Source of the DNA: Mycolicibacterium peregrinum
GTDB lineage: Bacteria; Actinomycetota; Actinomycetes; Mycobacteriales; Mycobacteriaceae
DNA length: 64,000 nucleotides
Reading direction: 5' to 3'
Assembly: GCF_001665785.1 (NCBI RefSeq)
Contig: NZ_LZSO01000001.1
Span: 1 to 64,000 of the forward strand
Shown in pieces: positions 18,073-27,852 of this stretch. The first letter of the stretch is position 1; each line of letters starts with the position of its first letter. A model generated the notes under the pieces. The model saw only the letters and a program-made list of their open reading frames with translations, did no database searches and was not told the DNA's origin. The position numbers and the translations under genes were made by a program.

Positions 18073-18797
18073 TATGACGTCTCGGCCTGGCGCCCGACCG
18101 CGCTCGACTCGTCTTCGGAGGCGGTCTTCGGGTCGGCAACGTCATCAGCCGCGTCGGCGTGATCATCGTTGGCCGCTTTATCGTCGGCCGCCCCATCCTC
18201 GGCCGCCTTGTCGTCTGCGTCGTCGTTCAGGCGCCGGCGCCCGACGGTATCGAAATCGAATCCGAACAACGAGAGCGCCACCAACAGGATCGCGCCGCCG
18301 ACCACCGCCGGATCGGCCACGTTGAACACCGGCCACCAGCCGACCGAGAAGAAGTCCACCACGTGACCACGCAGCGGTCCGGGGGCACGGAAGAAGCGGT
18401 CGATCAGGTTGCCCGTCGCACCGCCCAGGATCATCCCGAGACCGATCGCCCACCACGGAGAGACCAGTCGGCGGCCCATCCAGACGATTCCGATCACCAC
18501 TCCGGTCGCGATGAGCGTCAACACCCAGGTGTATCCGGTCGCCATCGAGAACGCCGCGCCGGAGTTGCGTACCAGCGTCCAGGTCACGGTGTCACCGATG
18601 ATCGAGACCGGCTGTCCGGGCGTGAGCAGGCGCACTGCGAGCACCTTGGTCACCACGTCGATGAACAGCACGACCGCGGCGACGGTGAGCAGCAGACGCA
18701 GCCGCCGCCGGGGCGGAGCAGCGGTTACAGGGGATGGTTTCGAATCCCCGGTTGCGTCGGTCACCGGCTCTACCGGGCCTGACGTTTCATCAGTCAC
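18072..18797 (-). CDS. lspA: Lipoprotein signal peptidase (signal peptidase II)
   Basis: 241 residues from GTG 18797. Four membrane helices carry the conserved blocks [33 protein letters not shown] and [13 protein letters not shown], whose aspartates form the catalytic dyad. It cleaves prolipoproteins after diacylglyceryl modification. The C-terminal ~50 residues are unusual: a low-complexity acidic/alanine tail with repeats such as [18 protein letters not shown], longer than in most LspA proteins. First gene of a unit with rluA-type and rarD; divergent from ansA. Confidence 0.95.
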   Translation of the reverse strand: MTDETSGPVEPVTDATGDSKPSPVTAAPPRRRLRLLLTVAAVVLFIDVVTKVLAVRLLTPGQPVSIIGDTVTWTLVRNSGAAFSMATGYTWVLTLIATGVVIGIVWMGRRLVSPWWAIGLGMILGGATGNLIDRFFRAPGPLRGHVVDFFSVGWWPVFNVADPAVVGGAILLVALSLFGFDFDTVGRRRLNDDADDKAAEDGAADDKAANDDHADAADDVADPKTASEDESSAVGRQAETS

Positions 18798-18850
18798 TCC
18801 CCCATCATCCCAAACAGTCGAGCCGGGACAATTGCGGGACAATCTGGACC

Positions 18851-19822
18851 GTGACGGAGACCGTGACAGAAGCTGCGGCGCCGACCCGCCGTGTCGTCGT
18901 GATCACCACCGGCGGCACCATCTCGACCAGCACCGACGACGCCGGGATCCGGCGTCCGACGCGTGCCGGGGCCGAGCTGACGGCCGGGCTGGCGGTTGAC
19001 GCGGACGTCGAGATCGTCGATGTGCTCGCGACCGACAGCGCCCTGCTGACACCTGCGGACTGGGACGTGATCCGGGCGGCGGTCGGCGCCGCGGCGGCCG
19101 TGGCAGACGGCATCGTCATCACCCACGGAACCGACAGCCTGGAAGAAACCGCGCTGTGGCTCGACCTCACCTACGGCGGAGCCGTGCCGGTGGTGCTGAC
19201 CGGGTCGCAGCGCAGCGCCGACGCGCCCGATGCCGACGGCCCGGCCAACCTGCAGCACGCCATTTCCGTTGCTGCCAGTCCGCGGGCCCGGGATCTCGGG
19301 GTGGTCGTGATCTTCGCCGGGACCGTGTGGCAACCGCTGGGTCTTCGCAAGCGACACACCGACGAGTTGAACGCCTTCACCGGCGACGCGATCGGAAGGG
19401 TCGTCGATGGTCGATTTGAAGCGTCTGCGACCAAACGCCGCCCGTTTCTCGGTGAGTTGTCCGCAGCGACGGCACCGCGTGTCGACATCGTCGCCGCGTA
19501 TGCCGGAGCGGAATCGACCGCCCTGGACGCCTGCGTCGACGCCGGGGCACGCGCGGTCGTGCTCCAGGCGATGGGCTCGGGCAACGCGGGAACCGCGCTG
19601 ATCGACGCGGTGCGCCGGTACTGCCGCGACGGAGTCGTGATCGCGGTGTCGACCCGGGTTCCCGACGGCCCGGTGGTCGCGCAGTACGGACCCGGCCGGC
19701 AGTTGGTCGACGCCGGTGCCATCGTGGTCCCGCGCCTGCGCCCAGCGCAGGCGCGGGTTCTGTTGATGGCCGCACTGGCTGCCGAGCGACCCGTCGCGGA
19801 GGTCGTCGACGCCTGGGGTTGA
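18851..19822 (+). CDS. ansA: L-asparaginase
   Basis: 323 residues from GTG 18851 (GTG 18863 is an alternative). Both catalytic threonine motifs are present: [10 protein letters not shown] near the N-terminus and [13 protein letters not shown] about 90 residues later. It hydrolyses asparagine to aspartate and ammonia. No signal peptide is visible, suggesting a cytosolic enzyme, although mycobacterial AnsA has been reported outside the cytosol. Equivalent to Rv1538c, next to lspA as in M. tuberculosis. Confidence 0.93.
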   Translation: MTETVTEAAAPTRRVVVITTGGTISTSTDDAGIRRPTRAGAELTAGLAVDADVEIVDVLATDSALLTPADWDVIRAAVGAAAAVADGIVITHGTDSLEETALWLDLTYGGAVPVVLTGSQRSADAPDADGPANLQHAISVAASPRARDLGVVVIFAGTVWQPLGLRKRHTDELNAFTGDAIGRVVDGRFEASATKRRPFLGELSAATAPRVDIVAAYAGAESTALDACVDAGARAVVLQAMGSGNAGTALIDAVRRYCRDGVVIAVSTRVPDGPVVAQYGPGRQLVDAGAIVVPRLRPAQARVLLMAALAAERPVAEVVDAWG

Positions 19823-19845
19823 CGAGCTGTGCTGAAATAGAGAAC

Positions 19846-20316
19846 GTGTGTTTCCACATTGCGACGGCAGCTGCCGTCGGCCTATCGGTGTTCGGCCCGC
19901 TTCCGACCGCGCAGGCTTGGCCCTGGCCGCCGCCACCTGGTATCGAGGACATCAACGGCTACCCGATCGCCGAGGGCAACTACACCTCGCCCACCGATTT
20001 CTACGGGCTGTATTTCCAGACCCCCGACGGTCGGTTCTGCGGAATCCTGCCCAACCGCGGTCCGGTCGGTTGCGACGCGGTGCCAGCGGATGCGCCCGAG
20101 GGCATGAACCAGACCTTCGTCGAGGCCGGAGCACCGGCGTCCTACCGCCATTCGGGGAGCAAGCTGTTCACCCGGGATGTCGACGTGCTGCCCGCGGGAC
20201 ATCGGCTGGAGAACTGGGAAGCCGCCTGCGCTGTCACCAACGAGGGCACACTGATCTGCAAAACGTCCGGTCGGCACGGCTTTTCGCTCGACACCGCTTC
20301 CGGCGTGCTCTGGTAG
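19846..20316 (+). CDS. Secreted hypothetical protein, paralogue 1 of tandem pair
   Basis: About 156 residues from GTG 19846 (a TTG at 19819 is possible). An N-terminal hydrophobic stretch ending TAQAW looks like a Sec signal peptide. The mature part has four cysteines in two pairs (RFCGILPNRGPVGC and AACAVTNEGTLIC), suggesting two disulfides. It shares most of its sequence with the next gene, including YTSPTDFYG, TPDGR, RDVDVLP and GHRLENW. I do not recognise a characterised family. It follows ansA by 23 bp. Confidence 0.72.
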   Translation: MCFHIATAAAVGLSVFGPLPTAQAWPWPPPPGIEDINGYPIAEGNYTSPTDFYGLYFQTPDGRFCGILPNRGPVGCDAVPADAPEGMNQTFVEAGAPASYRHSGSKLFTRDVDVLPAGHRLENWEAACAVTNEGTLICKTSGRHGFSLDTASGVLW

Positions 20317-20346
20317 TCGGCCGCCGGGGTTGACGGCGTCGGTTCA

Positions 20347-20817
20347 ATGGAACCTATGCGCCGTCACCTCATGGCAATCGCGGCGATCGGCCTGATGACG
20401 CTGACACCGGCCCCGACCGCGGCAGCGGAGCCACCGCCGGGCGCCGACGACATCGACAGCTATCCCAAGGCAGAAGGTCATTACAGCTCACCCACCGACT
20501 TCTACGGCGTGTTCTTCCGGACCCCGGACGGTCGGCATTGCGGAATCGGACCCAACGGCGGGCCGGTGGGTTGCGACGCCGTGCCGATCGACGCACCGGC
20601 CGGCAGCAACCAGATTTTCGTCAACAGTGGCGGGCCCGCCTCGTACCGCCACTCCGACACGGCCTCGTTCACGCGCGACGTCGACGTGCTGCCCGAGGGA
20701 CACCGGCTGGAGAACTGGGGCGCCAGTTGCGGGGTCGGCTACCAGGGCACGGTGACGTGCAAGACGTATGGCGAGCACGGCTTCATCCTCAACGCCACCT
20801 ACGGCGTGCTCTGGTAG
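20347..20817 (+). CDS. Secreted hypothetical protein, paralogue 2 of tandem pair
   Basis: 156 residues from ATG 20347; ATG 20356 gives a cleaner signal peptide ([16 protein letters not shown]...TAAAE). All four cysteines of the upstream paralogue are conserved, as are [27 protein letters not shown] and [15 protein letters not shown], and both end GVLW. The pair is a local tandem duplication separated by 30 bp. The 3' end overlaps the dinB 3' end by 19 bp. Confidence 0.75.
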   Translation: MEPMRRHLMAIAAIGLMTLTPAPTAAAEPPPGADDIDSYPKAEGHYSSPTDFYGVFFRTPDGRHCGIGPNGGPVGCDAVPIDAPAGSNQIFVNSGGPASYRHSDTASFTRDVDVLPEGHRLENWGASCGVGYQGTVTCKTYGEHGFILNATYGVLW

Positions 20818-22184
20818 TCGGCCAGGCCACTGAGGTAGTCGCCCCAGTCCAGACTGTCGACCGGATCGGCCCGGCTGAAACCGGGAGTGTCTTCGGGAAA
20901 CGTGCGTGCCGGCCCGGGGCCGCTGGCCCTGGTTTCGAAGCGCACGGTCATCACGCCGTGACCGGCCCCCTGGACCCAGCCATGACCGTGGTCGGGGTGC
21001 GCGACGTCGTCGCCGATGCGCCAGCCCGTCGGGCTGCTCTGAGCAGCCTCGGTGGCCTCATGCTGATGCGAGTCGGAGATGTCGTCGAGCTGTTCAAGGT
21101 CCGGAAACAGGGATTCCTGCCTGCTGTCGGACAGTCCCGAAAAACCCACGCCGACAAGGCGAATCGGGCCGATCTCGACCGGGTCGAGTAGCAGCCGGCG
21201 GGCGGTGCCGATCAGGGTGGCGGCCTCGGTCGTGGCATAGGCCAGGGTGGCCGAACGAGTCAGCGTGCTCATATCCGACTTCTTCAGCTTGACCGTCACG
21301 GTCCGGGCACCACGACCGTCTTTCTCCAGGCGCCGGTGCGCATGTTCGCCGATCGGTGCGATCGCGTCCTGCAGCTGACGAAGAGTGGTGAGATCCTCCG
21401 GAAAGGTCGATTCCGCGCTGATCTGCTTGGCCTCGGCGCGCTCGGTCACCGGGCGGTCGTCGATCCCGCGGGCCAGCCGATGCAGCGCGCCACCCACCGC
21501 CGTGCCGAGCACGCTGGCGGCTTCGGCATCCGACAACGCGGCCAATGCGCCCACCGTCTCGATACCGAGTCGGTGCAGCTTCTCCTCGGCCACCGGGCCG
21601 ATCCCCCACAACTTGCGAACCGGCAGGCCGTCGAGCAACAGCGCTTCCTCGTCGCGGCGGACGATCCGGATCCCGTCGGGTTTGGCCAACCCGGAGGCGA
21701 TCTTGGCGATCTGTTTTCCCGACCCGGCTCCGACGGAGGCCACCAGCCCGGTCTGCTCGAGCACCTTGGCCCGCAATTGCTGACAGAACTGTTCGACATC
21801 GGTCGCCGTGGCGGCGACCAGTTCAACCGGTTCACCGAAGGCCTCGTCGAAAGACAGTTGCTCGAGCACCGGGACGACGCTGCGCACGGTGTCGAGTGCG
21901 CGTCGGCTCGCCAATCCGTAGACCGCGCCACGGGGCGGCAGCACCACGGCGGGTGCACCGACGAGCCGACGGGCCTGGTGCATCGGCATCGCCGACCGCG
22001 CGCCGTAGCGGCGTGCCTCGTAGCTGGCCCCCGCCACCACGCCGCGCCCTCCAAGCCCGCCGACCAGCACGGGTCTGCCGCGCAGGGTGGGACGGGTCAA
22101 CTGTTCGACGGATGCGAAGAACGCATCCATGTCGAGGTGCAGAACCCAGCGTCCGCCCACGCCCGAGACCTCGGCGCCGTTCAT
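20799..22184 (-). CDS. dinB: DNA polymerase IV (Y family), DinX/DinB1-like
   Basis: 461 residues from ATG 22184. Palm motifs are [20 protein letters not shown] and [42 protein letters not shown] is the helix-hairpin-helix thumb. QESLF near residue 365 is a beta-clamp-binding motif. A ~90-residue extension after it ([22 protein letters not shown]...) resembles the small C-terminal module of actinobacterial Pol IV. It performs translesion synthesis. Equivalent to Rv1537. Longer in-frame extensions upstream would run over the divergent S4 gene and were rejected. Confidence 0.93.
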   Translation of the reverse strand: MNGAEVSGVGGRWVLHLDMDAFFASVEQLTRPTLRGRPVLVGGLGGRGVVAGASYEARRYGARSAMPMHQARRLVGAPAVVLPPRGAVYGLASRRALDTVRSVVPVLEQLSFDEAFGEPVELVAATATDVEQFCQQLRAKVLEQTGLVASVGAGSGKQIAKIASGLAKPDGIRIVRRDEEALLLDGLPVRKLWGIGPVAEEKLHRLGIETVGALAALSDAEAASVLGTAVGGALHRLARGIDDRPVTERAEAKQISAESTFPEDLTTLRQLQDAIAPIGEHAHRRLEKDGRGARTVTVKLKKSDMSTLTRSATLAYATTEAATLIGTARRLLLDPVEIGPIRLVGVGFSGLSDSRQESLFPDLEQLDDISDSHQHEATEAAQSSPTGWRIGDDVAHPDHGHGWVQGAGHGVMTVRFETRASGPGPARTFPEDTPGFSRADPVDSLDWGDYLSGLADYQSTP

Positions 22185-22217
22185 AGTTGCCGATGCTATG
22201 GCGCTAGCCTGACTTTC

Positions 22218-22436
22218 ATGACGCCGGATGACGTGCCGATCAGGGACGAGTCGATTCGCCTGGGACAGTTCCTCAAGCTGGCCTCCCTTATCGACAGCGG
22301 CGCCGACGCGAAGTCCGTCATCGCCGATGGCCTGGTCAGCGTCAACGGTGAGGTCGAACTCCGCCGCGGTCGCCAACTGCGACCGGGTGACACCGTCGCG
22401 TTCGCCGGCCGCAGTGCGCGCGTGGCCGGCGGCTGA
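22218..22436 (+). CDS. Small S4-domain RNA-binding protein (YbcJ-like)
   Basis: 72 residues from ATG 22218. [49 protein letters not shown] is a complete S4 RNA-binding domain with almost nothing else. Such short proteins associate with ribosomes or rRNA; the exact role is unknown. It lies between dinB (divergent, 33 bp) and ileS (convergent, 10 bp). Confidence 0.82.
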   Translation: MTPDDVPIRDESIRLGQFLKLASLIDSGADAKSVIADGLVSVNGEVELRRGRQLRPGDTVAFAGRSARVAGG

Positions 22437-22446
22437 CCCCACCGCG

Positions 22447-25400
22447 TCACGCTTTTGCGATCGCGACCCGCACTCCGTCCCCGATCGCTGCGCCCTCCAG
22501 CACTGTGTCCGTGCCAACGAATTCGAAACCGGTGGCCAGGATCTCTCCTGCGATGAGATCACGATGGGCCCGCGCCCATGGCTCGTACTGGGCCGGCACC
22601 GACATCTGCACGACGATCCGGTCGGACACCTCAAGGCCGGTCGACTTGCGCAGCTCCTGCAGTTCGCGGATGCGGTCCTTGGCCCAGCCCTCGGCCTCGA
22701 GCTCCTCGGTGACCGTGCCGTCGAGCACCACCAGGCCCGCACCGTCAGGCAGAGCCGCGGTCCATTCCGGATCGGCCGCAACCAGTTTGGCCGTGTATTC
22801 CTCGGGCTGCAGCACCACCGGTCCCGCAGTGAGGGTGCCGTCGGGATTGACGATGCCCTCACCTGCCTTGACGGCCTTGATGGCGGTCTGCACGTCCTTG
22901 CCGATCCGGGGACCGGCCACGCGGGCGTTGACGGCGAGATCGAACTTGCCGTAGGCGTCGATGTCGTCGGTCAGGTCGACCGCCTTGACGTTGAGCTCGT
23001 CGGCAATCAGATCTGCGAACGGGGCGAGGGCAGTTGGGTTTTCCACCGCGACAGTCAGTTTCGGCAGCGGCAGGCGCACCCGCAGCTTCTTGGCCTTTCG
23101 CAGCGACGAGCCCACCGAACACACCTCGCGCACCTGATCCATCGCGGTTACCAACTCGGCGTCGTGCGGCACCACATCGGCTTCCGGCCAGTCGGTCAGA
23201 TGTACCGAACGCTCACCGGTCACGCCCCGCCAGATCACCTCGGTGGCCAACGGCAACAGCGGAGCCGCCAGTCTGCACGTCACTTCCAGGACGGTGTGCA
23301 GGGTGTCGATGGCGTCGGCATCCTCTTCCCAGAAACGCGAACGTGACCGCCGCACATACCAGTTGGTCAATGCCTCGGTGAACTGCCGCAGTTCGTCGCA
23401 CGCCCCGGAGATGTCACAGGTGTCCAGTGAGATGGTGAGATCGTCACGCAACTGGGCCAACTTGGCCAGGATGTAACGGTCGAGCACGTTGGCCGAGTCC
23501 GTCCGCCAGGTGCCCTTCTTCGGCGCGTACAACGCCAGGAAGCTGTAGGCGTTCCACAACGGCAGCAGCACCTGACGCACGCCTTCGCGGATGCCCTGTT
23601 CGGTGACGATCAGGTTGCCGCCGCGCAGGATCGGCGAAGCCATCAGGAACCAGCGCATGGCATCGGAGCCGTCGCGGTCGAAGACCTCGCTGACATCGGG
23701 ATAGTTGCGCAGCGACTTGCTCATCTTCGCACCGTCGTTGCCCAGCACGATCCCGTGCGCCACACAAGTTTTGAACGCGGGCTTGTCGAACAGCGCCGTG
23801 GCCAGCACATGCATCGTGTAGAACCAGCCGCGGGTCTGACCGATGTACTCGACGATGAAATCGCCCGGGAAGTGAGCGTCTTCACCGCCCTGTTTGCCGT
23901 CGAACCACTCCTGGTTCTCGAACGGGTAGTGCACCTGCGCATATGGCATGGACCCGGAGTCGAACCACACGTCGAACACGTCCTCGATCCGGCGCATCGT
24001 GGACTTGCCGGTCGGATCGTCGGGGTTCGGCCGGGTCAGTTCATCGATGAACGGTCGGTGTAGATCTGTCGGCCGCACACCGAAATCGCGTTCGAGTTCG
24101 TCGAGGCTGCCGTACACGTCGATCCGCGGATAGGCCGGATCATCGGACTTCCACACCGGAATGGGGCTGCCCCAGTAGCGGTTTCGCGAAACCGACCAGT
24201 CGCGCGCATTCGACAGCCACTTGCCGAACTGGCCGTCCTTGACGTGCTCGGGGTACCAGGTGATCTGCTGATTGAGCTCGACCATCCGGTCGCGGAAGTC
24301 GGTGACCTTGATGAACCACGAGGACACCGCGCGGTAGATCAGCGGATTGCGGCACCGCCAGCAGTGCGGATAGGAGTGCTCGTAGGTCTCGTGGCGCAGC
24401 AGCACCGCGCCGTTGGCAGCAGCGGGCCCGTCGCCGTTCTTGAGGTCGCGGATGATCTGCGAGTTGGCCTCGAAGACATGCTGTCCCGCGTAATCGGGCA
24501 CGGTGGCGTCGAAGCGACCCTTCGAATCCACCGGGGTGACCGCGACAATGTCGGCGGTGTCGGCCGTCGCCTTGTCGTCCTCACCGTAGGCAGGCGCCAT
24601 GTGGACGATGCCGGTGCCGTCCTCGGTGCTGACGAAGTCCGCGGCCAGCACCCGGAACGAGTTGGGCGCGTCCATGAAGTAGGTGAACGGTGGCAGGTAC
24701 CGCGTCCCGAGCAGATCGCGCCCCGTGTAACTGCCGAGGACCTCGGGTTCCTCCCCGAGTTCGCGCGCGTAGGCCGCAAGCCGCGCCTGGGCCAGCACAT
24801 ACCGCCGCCCGTCGGTGCCCTTCACCAGGACGTAGTCGATGTCGGGATTGACGGCGACTGCCTGGTTGGACGGCAGCGTCCAGGGCGTCGTCGTCCAGAT
24901 CAACAGGTGGGCGCCCTTCAGCGGGCCTTCGGTCACCGTGAAGCCGACCGTCACCGCCGGATCCTGGCGGCTCTGATAGACGTCATCGTCCATCCGGAGC
25001 TCGTGGTTGGACAGCGGGGTCTCGTCGTTCCAGCAATACGGGAGCACCCGGTTGCCCTCGTAGGCCAGGCCCTTGTCCCACAGCTGCTTGAAAGCCCAGA
25101 TCACCGACTCCATGAAGGACGGGTCGAGGGTCTTGTAGTCGTTGTCGAAGTCCACCCAGCGGGCCTGCCGCGTGACATAGGCACGCCACTCGTCGGTGTA
25201 CTTCAGCACGGAGGCGCGGCAGGCCGCGTTGAACTTCTCGATGCCCATCTCTTCGATCTGGGCCTTGTCGGCGATGCCGAGCTGGCGCTGCACCTCGAGT
25301 TCGGCGGGCAGGCCGTGCGTGTCCCACCCGAACCGGCGTTCCACCTTGTAACCGCGCATGGTGCGGTATCGCGGCACGATGTCCTTGACGTAACCGGTCA

Positions 25401-25608
25401 GCAGGTGACCGTAATGCGGCAGACCATTGGCGAACGGCGGTCCGTCGTAGAAGACGTACTCCTCGGCATCCGCACGGCGCGCGATGCTGGCCCGGAAAGT
25501 GTCGTCGGAGGCCCAGTAGTCGAGTACTTCGAGTTCCCGCTCCGGGAAGTTGGGTGCGGCCGGCTTGGGGTATCCGGCCGACGTTGAAGACTCCGATTGG
25601 GCAGCCAC
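22447..25608 (-). CDS. ileS: Isoleucyl-tRNA synthetase
   Basis: 1053 residues, class I synthetase. The HIGH motif appears as PHYGH in [17 protein letters not shown], and KMSKS is in [12 protein letters not shown]. The editing (CP1) domain contains [11 protein letters not shown]. The length and divergent C-terminus are those of the IleS2-like class usual in mycobacteria. GTG start at 25608 with GGAG eight bases upstream. Regulated by the T-box leader immediately upstream. Equivalent to Rv1536. Confidence 0.96.
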   Translation of the reverse strand: MAAQSESSTSAGYPKPAAPNFPERELEVLDYWASDDTFRASIARRADAEEYVFYDGPPFANGLPHYGHLLTGYVKDIVPRYRTMRGYKVERRFGWDTHGLPAELEVQRQLGIADKAQIEEMGIEKFNAACRASVLKYTDEWRAYVTRQARWVDFDNDYKTLDPSFMESVIWAFKQLWDKGLAYEGNRVLPYCWNDETPLSNHELRMDDDVYQSRQDPAVTVGFTVTEGPLKGAHLLIWTTTPWTLPSNQAVAVNPDIDYVLVKGTDGRRYVLAQARLAAYARELGEEPEVLGSYTGRDLLGTRYLPPFTYFMDAPNSFRVLAADFVSTEDGTGIVHMAPAYGEDDKATADTADIVAVTPVDSKGRFDATVPDYAGQHVFEANSQIIRDLKNGDGPAAANGAVLLRHETYEHSYPHCWRCRNPLIYRAVSSWFIKVTDFRDRMVELNQQITWYPEHVKDGQFGKWLSNARDWSVSRNRYWGSPIPVWKSDDPAYPRIDVYGSLDELERDFGVRPTDLHRPFIDELTRPNPDDPTGKSTMRRIEDVFDVWFDSGSMPYAQVHYPFENQEWFDGKQGGEDAHFPGDFIVEYIGQTRGWFYTMHVLATALFDKPAFKTCVAHGIVLGNDGAKMSKSLRNYPDVSEVFDRDGSDAMRWFLMASPILRGGNLIVTEQGIREGVRQVLLPLWNAYSFLALYAPKKGTWRTDSANVLDRYILAKLAQLRDDLTISLDTCDISGACDELRQFTEALTNWYVRRSRSRFWEEDADAIDTLHTVLEVTCRLAAPLLPLATEVIWRGVTGERSVHLTDWPEADVVPHDAELVTAMDQVREVCSVGSSLRKAKKLRVRLPLPKLTVAVENPTALAPFADLIADELNVKAVDLTDDIDAYGKFDLAVNARVAGPRIGKDVQTAIKAVKAGEGIVNPDGTLTAGPVVLQPEEYTAKLVAADPEWTAALPDGAGLVVLDGTVTEELEAEGWAKDRIRELQELRKSTGLEVSDRIVVQMSVPAQYEPWARAHRDLIAGEILATGFEFVGTDTVLEGAAIGDGVRVAIAKA

Positions 25609-25905
25609 TGACGCGTCTCCTGTGCCTATGACGTGGCCCTGAGGGGCCGCGTCGCCGGCTCCTCAATCGAGGAGCCTGTGTGTCCTAGGCACGGGGACGA
25701 CGTCGCACGGGTGTGCAAGCGCCGCGGTACCACCCCGCTTGCGCGCCGTCACGCAGCGCGCCGCTCAACTTTCAGGCGATCACGGGCCCACCCGTCCGGT
25801 TCTACTGAGCCGCGGACCAAAGACTCGAATCCCGCAACTGTTCTTCCGAAGGCTCCCCGGTGATGGCCGGATCAGCGCCGATGCGCCCAGTCTAGTGAGC
25901 ACCGC
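25609..25905 (-). promoter_or_regulatory. T-box riboswitch leader of ileS
   Basis: Read on the minus strand, the leader contains the T-box core GGTGGTACCGCGG at 25734-25722, whose UGGU pairs with the acceptor end of uncharged tRNA. An upstream stem region carries a likely specifier ATC (Ile) at 25864-25862 in GGCCATCACCGG. Downstream, an 8-bp hairpin with a four-base loop (25657-25676, GGCTCCTC/GAGGAGCC) and a second hairpin (25635-25648) precede the ribosome site GGAG at 25620-25617. The CTCC-containing stem could sequester the ribosome site, so control is probably translational, as described for actinobacterial ileS T-boxes. Confidence 0.92.
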
Positions 25906-25925
25906 AAATCGTCGAGAAATCACAC

Positions 25926-26489
25926 CTAACCGGAGGTGACCTCGATCAGTGCCAGCGGGAACTGCTCGGCCAATTCCTGCACCGTGCACTCGTCGAACCC
26001 GCGGCTGTCGAACCGCCAGTCCAGGCTCATGGTGGTCGCACTGTCACGGCGGATGTGCAGTGAAAGCGGGTGTTCGCACTGACCGGCCCGCGGCCCCTCG
26101 CCGAAGGCGAAGGCGATGTCCGCCGGTGGATGGTCCCCGTTGTCGACGGGCCGCGCTGCCGCGAGCAGCTCGGGCCCCGACAGGCCACGATGCGACACGC
26201 AGGACACCCCAACGCGGCGGTATCCGGCGCGCTCGGGACCAGTGACGACGTCGACGACCAGCACACCTTCACCGATCGTGCGGGCGACCGTCCGGCCCAG
26301 CGCAGCCAGCAGCAGCTCCTCGGCGGTGCAGCCCAAAGCGATCTGGGCTTCGTGCACCTCCGCGGACAACACCTCGTCCAGCGAACTGGACACCGACGCC
26401 AGATCTGCGACAACGGGAGGCCCCGCGGTGCCGTAGTCGGCGATCCACGAGCTCGCGCCGTATGCATGGGGCAGGACGGAAACAGACAT
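25926..26489 (-). CDS. Orphan C-terminal half of an NRPS-type condensation domain
   Basis: 187 residues from ATG 26489. TAEELLLAALGRTVARTIGEGVLVVDV, ADIAFAFGEG, HPLSLHIRRDS and SLDWRFDSRGFDECTVQELAEQFPLALIEV follow the pattern of the C-terminal lobe seen after condensation/epimerisation domains in peptide synthetases. The N-terminal lobe with HHxxxDG is absent, so it cannot be an acyltransferase of the usual kind; it may be a structural or regulatory partner. Family assignment is by pattern only. It is divergent from the HTH regulator gene across a palindromic site. Confidence 0.6.
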   Translation of the reverse strand: MSVSVLPHAYGASSWIADYGTAGPPVVADLASVSSSLDEVLSAEVHEAQIALGCTAEELLLAALGRTVARTIGEGVLVVDVVTGPERAGYRRVGVSCVSHRGLSGPELLAAARPVDNGDHPPADIAFAFGEGPRAGQCEHPLSLHIRRDSATTMSLDWRFDSRGFDECTVQELAEQFPLALIEVTSG

Positions 26490-26542
26490 AGCTGTAACGG
26501 TAGCCAGAGAGTCCCAGAAATGGGAGATCTGTGCCAAAACTC

Positions 26543-26556
26543 TGACATCGTTGTCA
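26543..26556. promoter_or_regulatory. Inverted repeat in divergent promoter, candidate operator
   Basis: TGACA and TGTCA are separated by TCGT, in the 136-bp spacer between the condensation-like gene and the HTH regulator. The repeat is followed by AATAACGTCATTG, which adds a partial third half-site. It is a plausible autoregulatory site for the downstream HTH protein. Confidence 0.4.
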
Positions 26557-26625
26557 ATAACGTCATTGCTGGCTTCGCTGCGGTTCGCTGTGACCAACTC
26601 CGGGCGCGCGGTCTATTGTGTTCTG

Positions 26626-26994
26626 ATGCCGCGAACCGACGAGAACGGCAGGCAGCTCAAGGCCCTGCTCGACTATCTGCTGGACGGCGAGGTCGACGCC
26701 AAGGCCGTGTACAGCGCGCTGGGCGTGTCCAGCAGCACGTACTACCGGCGCGTGAAAGAAGCCGACTATCCGAATGCCGAGGAATTGCGGCAGGTGGCCG
26801 ACCGCTTCCATCTCAGCTACCCCGACCTGCAGATCCGATTCGGGCTGATGAGCCGCCAGGAAGTCTGGCACTACATGGAATCGTCGCCGGTGACGGTGGC
26901 ACCGGCGGACACCGCCACCCGTGTACGCCCGACCGTCCACCGCCCCAAGCGACTGTCCCAATTGACCCCACGATCCGACGCACCCCCGCTGTGA
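26626..26994 (+). CDS. Small HTH transcriptional regulator (XRE/immunity-repressor-like)
   Basis: 122 residues from ATG 26626. KALLDYLLDGEVDAKAVYSALGVSSSTYYRRVKEADYPNAEELRQVADRFHL reads as a helix-turn-helix (ALGVSSSTYYRR) followed by an EELRQVADRF helix, as in phage-repressor-like regulators. The C-terminal third is proline- and basic-rich. It is 49 bp upstream of a membrane protein gene in the same direction, and the pair precedes mmpL, so it may control this export unit. Confidence 0.7.
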   Translation: MPRTDENGRQLKALLDYLLDGEVDAKAVYSALGVSSSTYYRRVKEADYPNAEELRQVADRFHLSYPDLQIRFGLMSRQEVWHYMESSPVTVAPADTATRVRPTVHRPKRLSQLTPRSDAPPL

Positions 26995-27043
26995 GCAACC
27001 CGCACGTCAGCTGAATCCGCAACACCGTCCGAGGCAGATAGTT

Positions 27044-27778
27044 ATGTCCGTCGCCACACTCATCCTGATCACACTGGCCTGCATTCTGTGGAGCCTGTGG
27101 ATCAGGAGGGTCACCTGGTCGTGCCGGTGGGAGGTGGCCGCCACCCTCAACATCGCGCTTCAGGGTCTGGCCGTGCTGCTGATGTCGCCGTGGGCCTCGG
27201 CAACCATCGGACATGTTCTGCACGACCTGACCGGCAAGTGGAACGTCGAGGACTACCTCGGGCACGACGCCTACATCGTGGCGGCATCCGCCATCGTCTA
27301 CAACTCTCTGGGCCGGCTCCAGGACGACAACGCCATGCAGCGCTCGTTCAAGCAGTACGTCGAGCGCCCGGCCACGATCTGCATCCCGGTCCTGCTGGCC
27401 GCCTTCTCGATGGGCAACGGCGCCGCGGTGTACCGGGCCGACTTCTTCCAGGTGCCCACCGACTTCTGGCTCAGCGTGTACTGGATCATCCTCTGCGGCA
27501 CCTTGATCTACCTGCTGGGCTACGGTGCCCGAGCCATGCTGATCCTGCGCAAGGATCCGCGGTCCCGGCGGATCGCCAACATCTATCTGTTCGCCTCGAT
27601 AAGCGGTGTGCTCGCGTGCGCGACGCGGATCGTCACGTCGCTGGTTCCGGCGCTGCAACCCATCGAGAACGGCCGTCTGGTTTGGATTTTCGCGTGCGGC
27701 TGCGGCGCGATCTTCGCACTCGCGTCCGCGCATTCCTGGCGGATCAAGACGCGGTGGCTGTCCTCGAGCAATCGGTGA
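27044..27778 (+). CDS. Hypothetical multi-pass membrane protein
   Basis: 244 residues with about seven hydrophobic helices from the first residues (MSVATLILITLACILWSLW) to near the C-terminus. I do not recognise the family. Conserved-looking features are the WNVEDYLGHDAYIVAASAIVYN loop and the absence of any long soluble domain. Its position between an HTH gene and mmpL suggests a membrane sensor or an export accessory; this is inference. The gap to mmpL is 74 bp. Confidence 0.65.
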   Translation: MSVATLILITLACILWSLWIRRVTWSCRWEVAATLNIALQGLAVLLMSPWASATIGHVLHDLTGKWNVEDYLGHDAYIVAASAIVYNSLGRLQDDNAMQRSFKQYVERPATICIPVLLAAFSMGNGAAVYRADFFQVPTDFWLSVYWIILCGTLIYLLGYGARAMLILRKDPRSRRIANIYLFASISGVLACATRIVTSLVPALQPIENGRLVWIFACGCGAIFALASAHSWRIKTRWLSSSNR

Positions 27779-27852
27779 GGTCGAGGCGCATATCAATTCA
27801 CTGTCCTCACGGCACCGCCCGCTGCCGTCCCGCTCGCCCGTAGGATCGTAAA

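Noticed and set aside
25926..26489. Calling the condensation-like protein a second PapA
   Set aside because: It is less than half the size and lacks the HxxxD active site.
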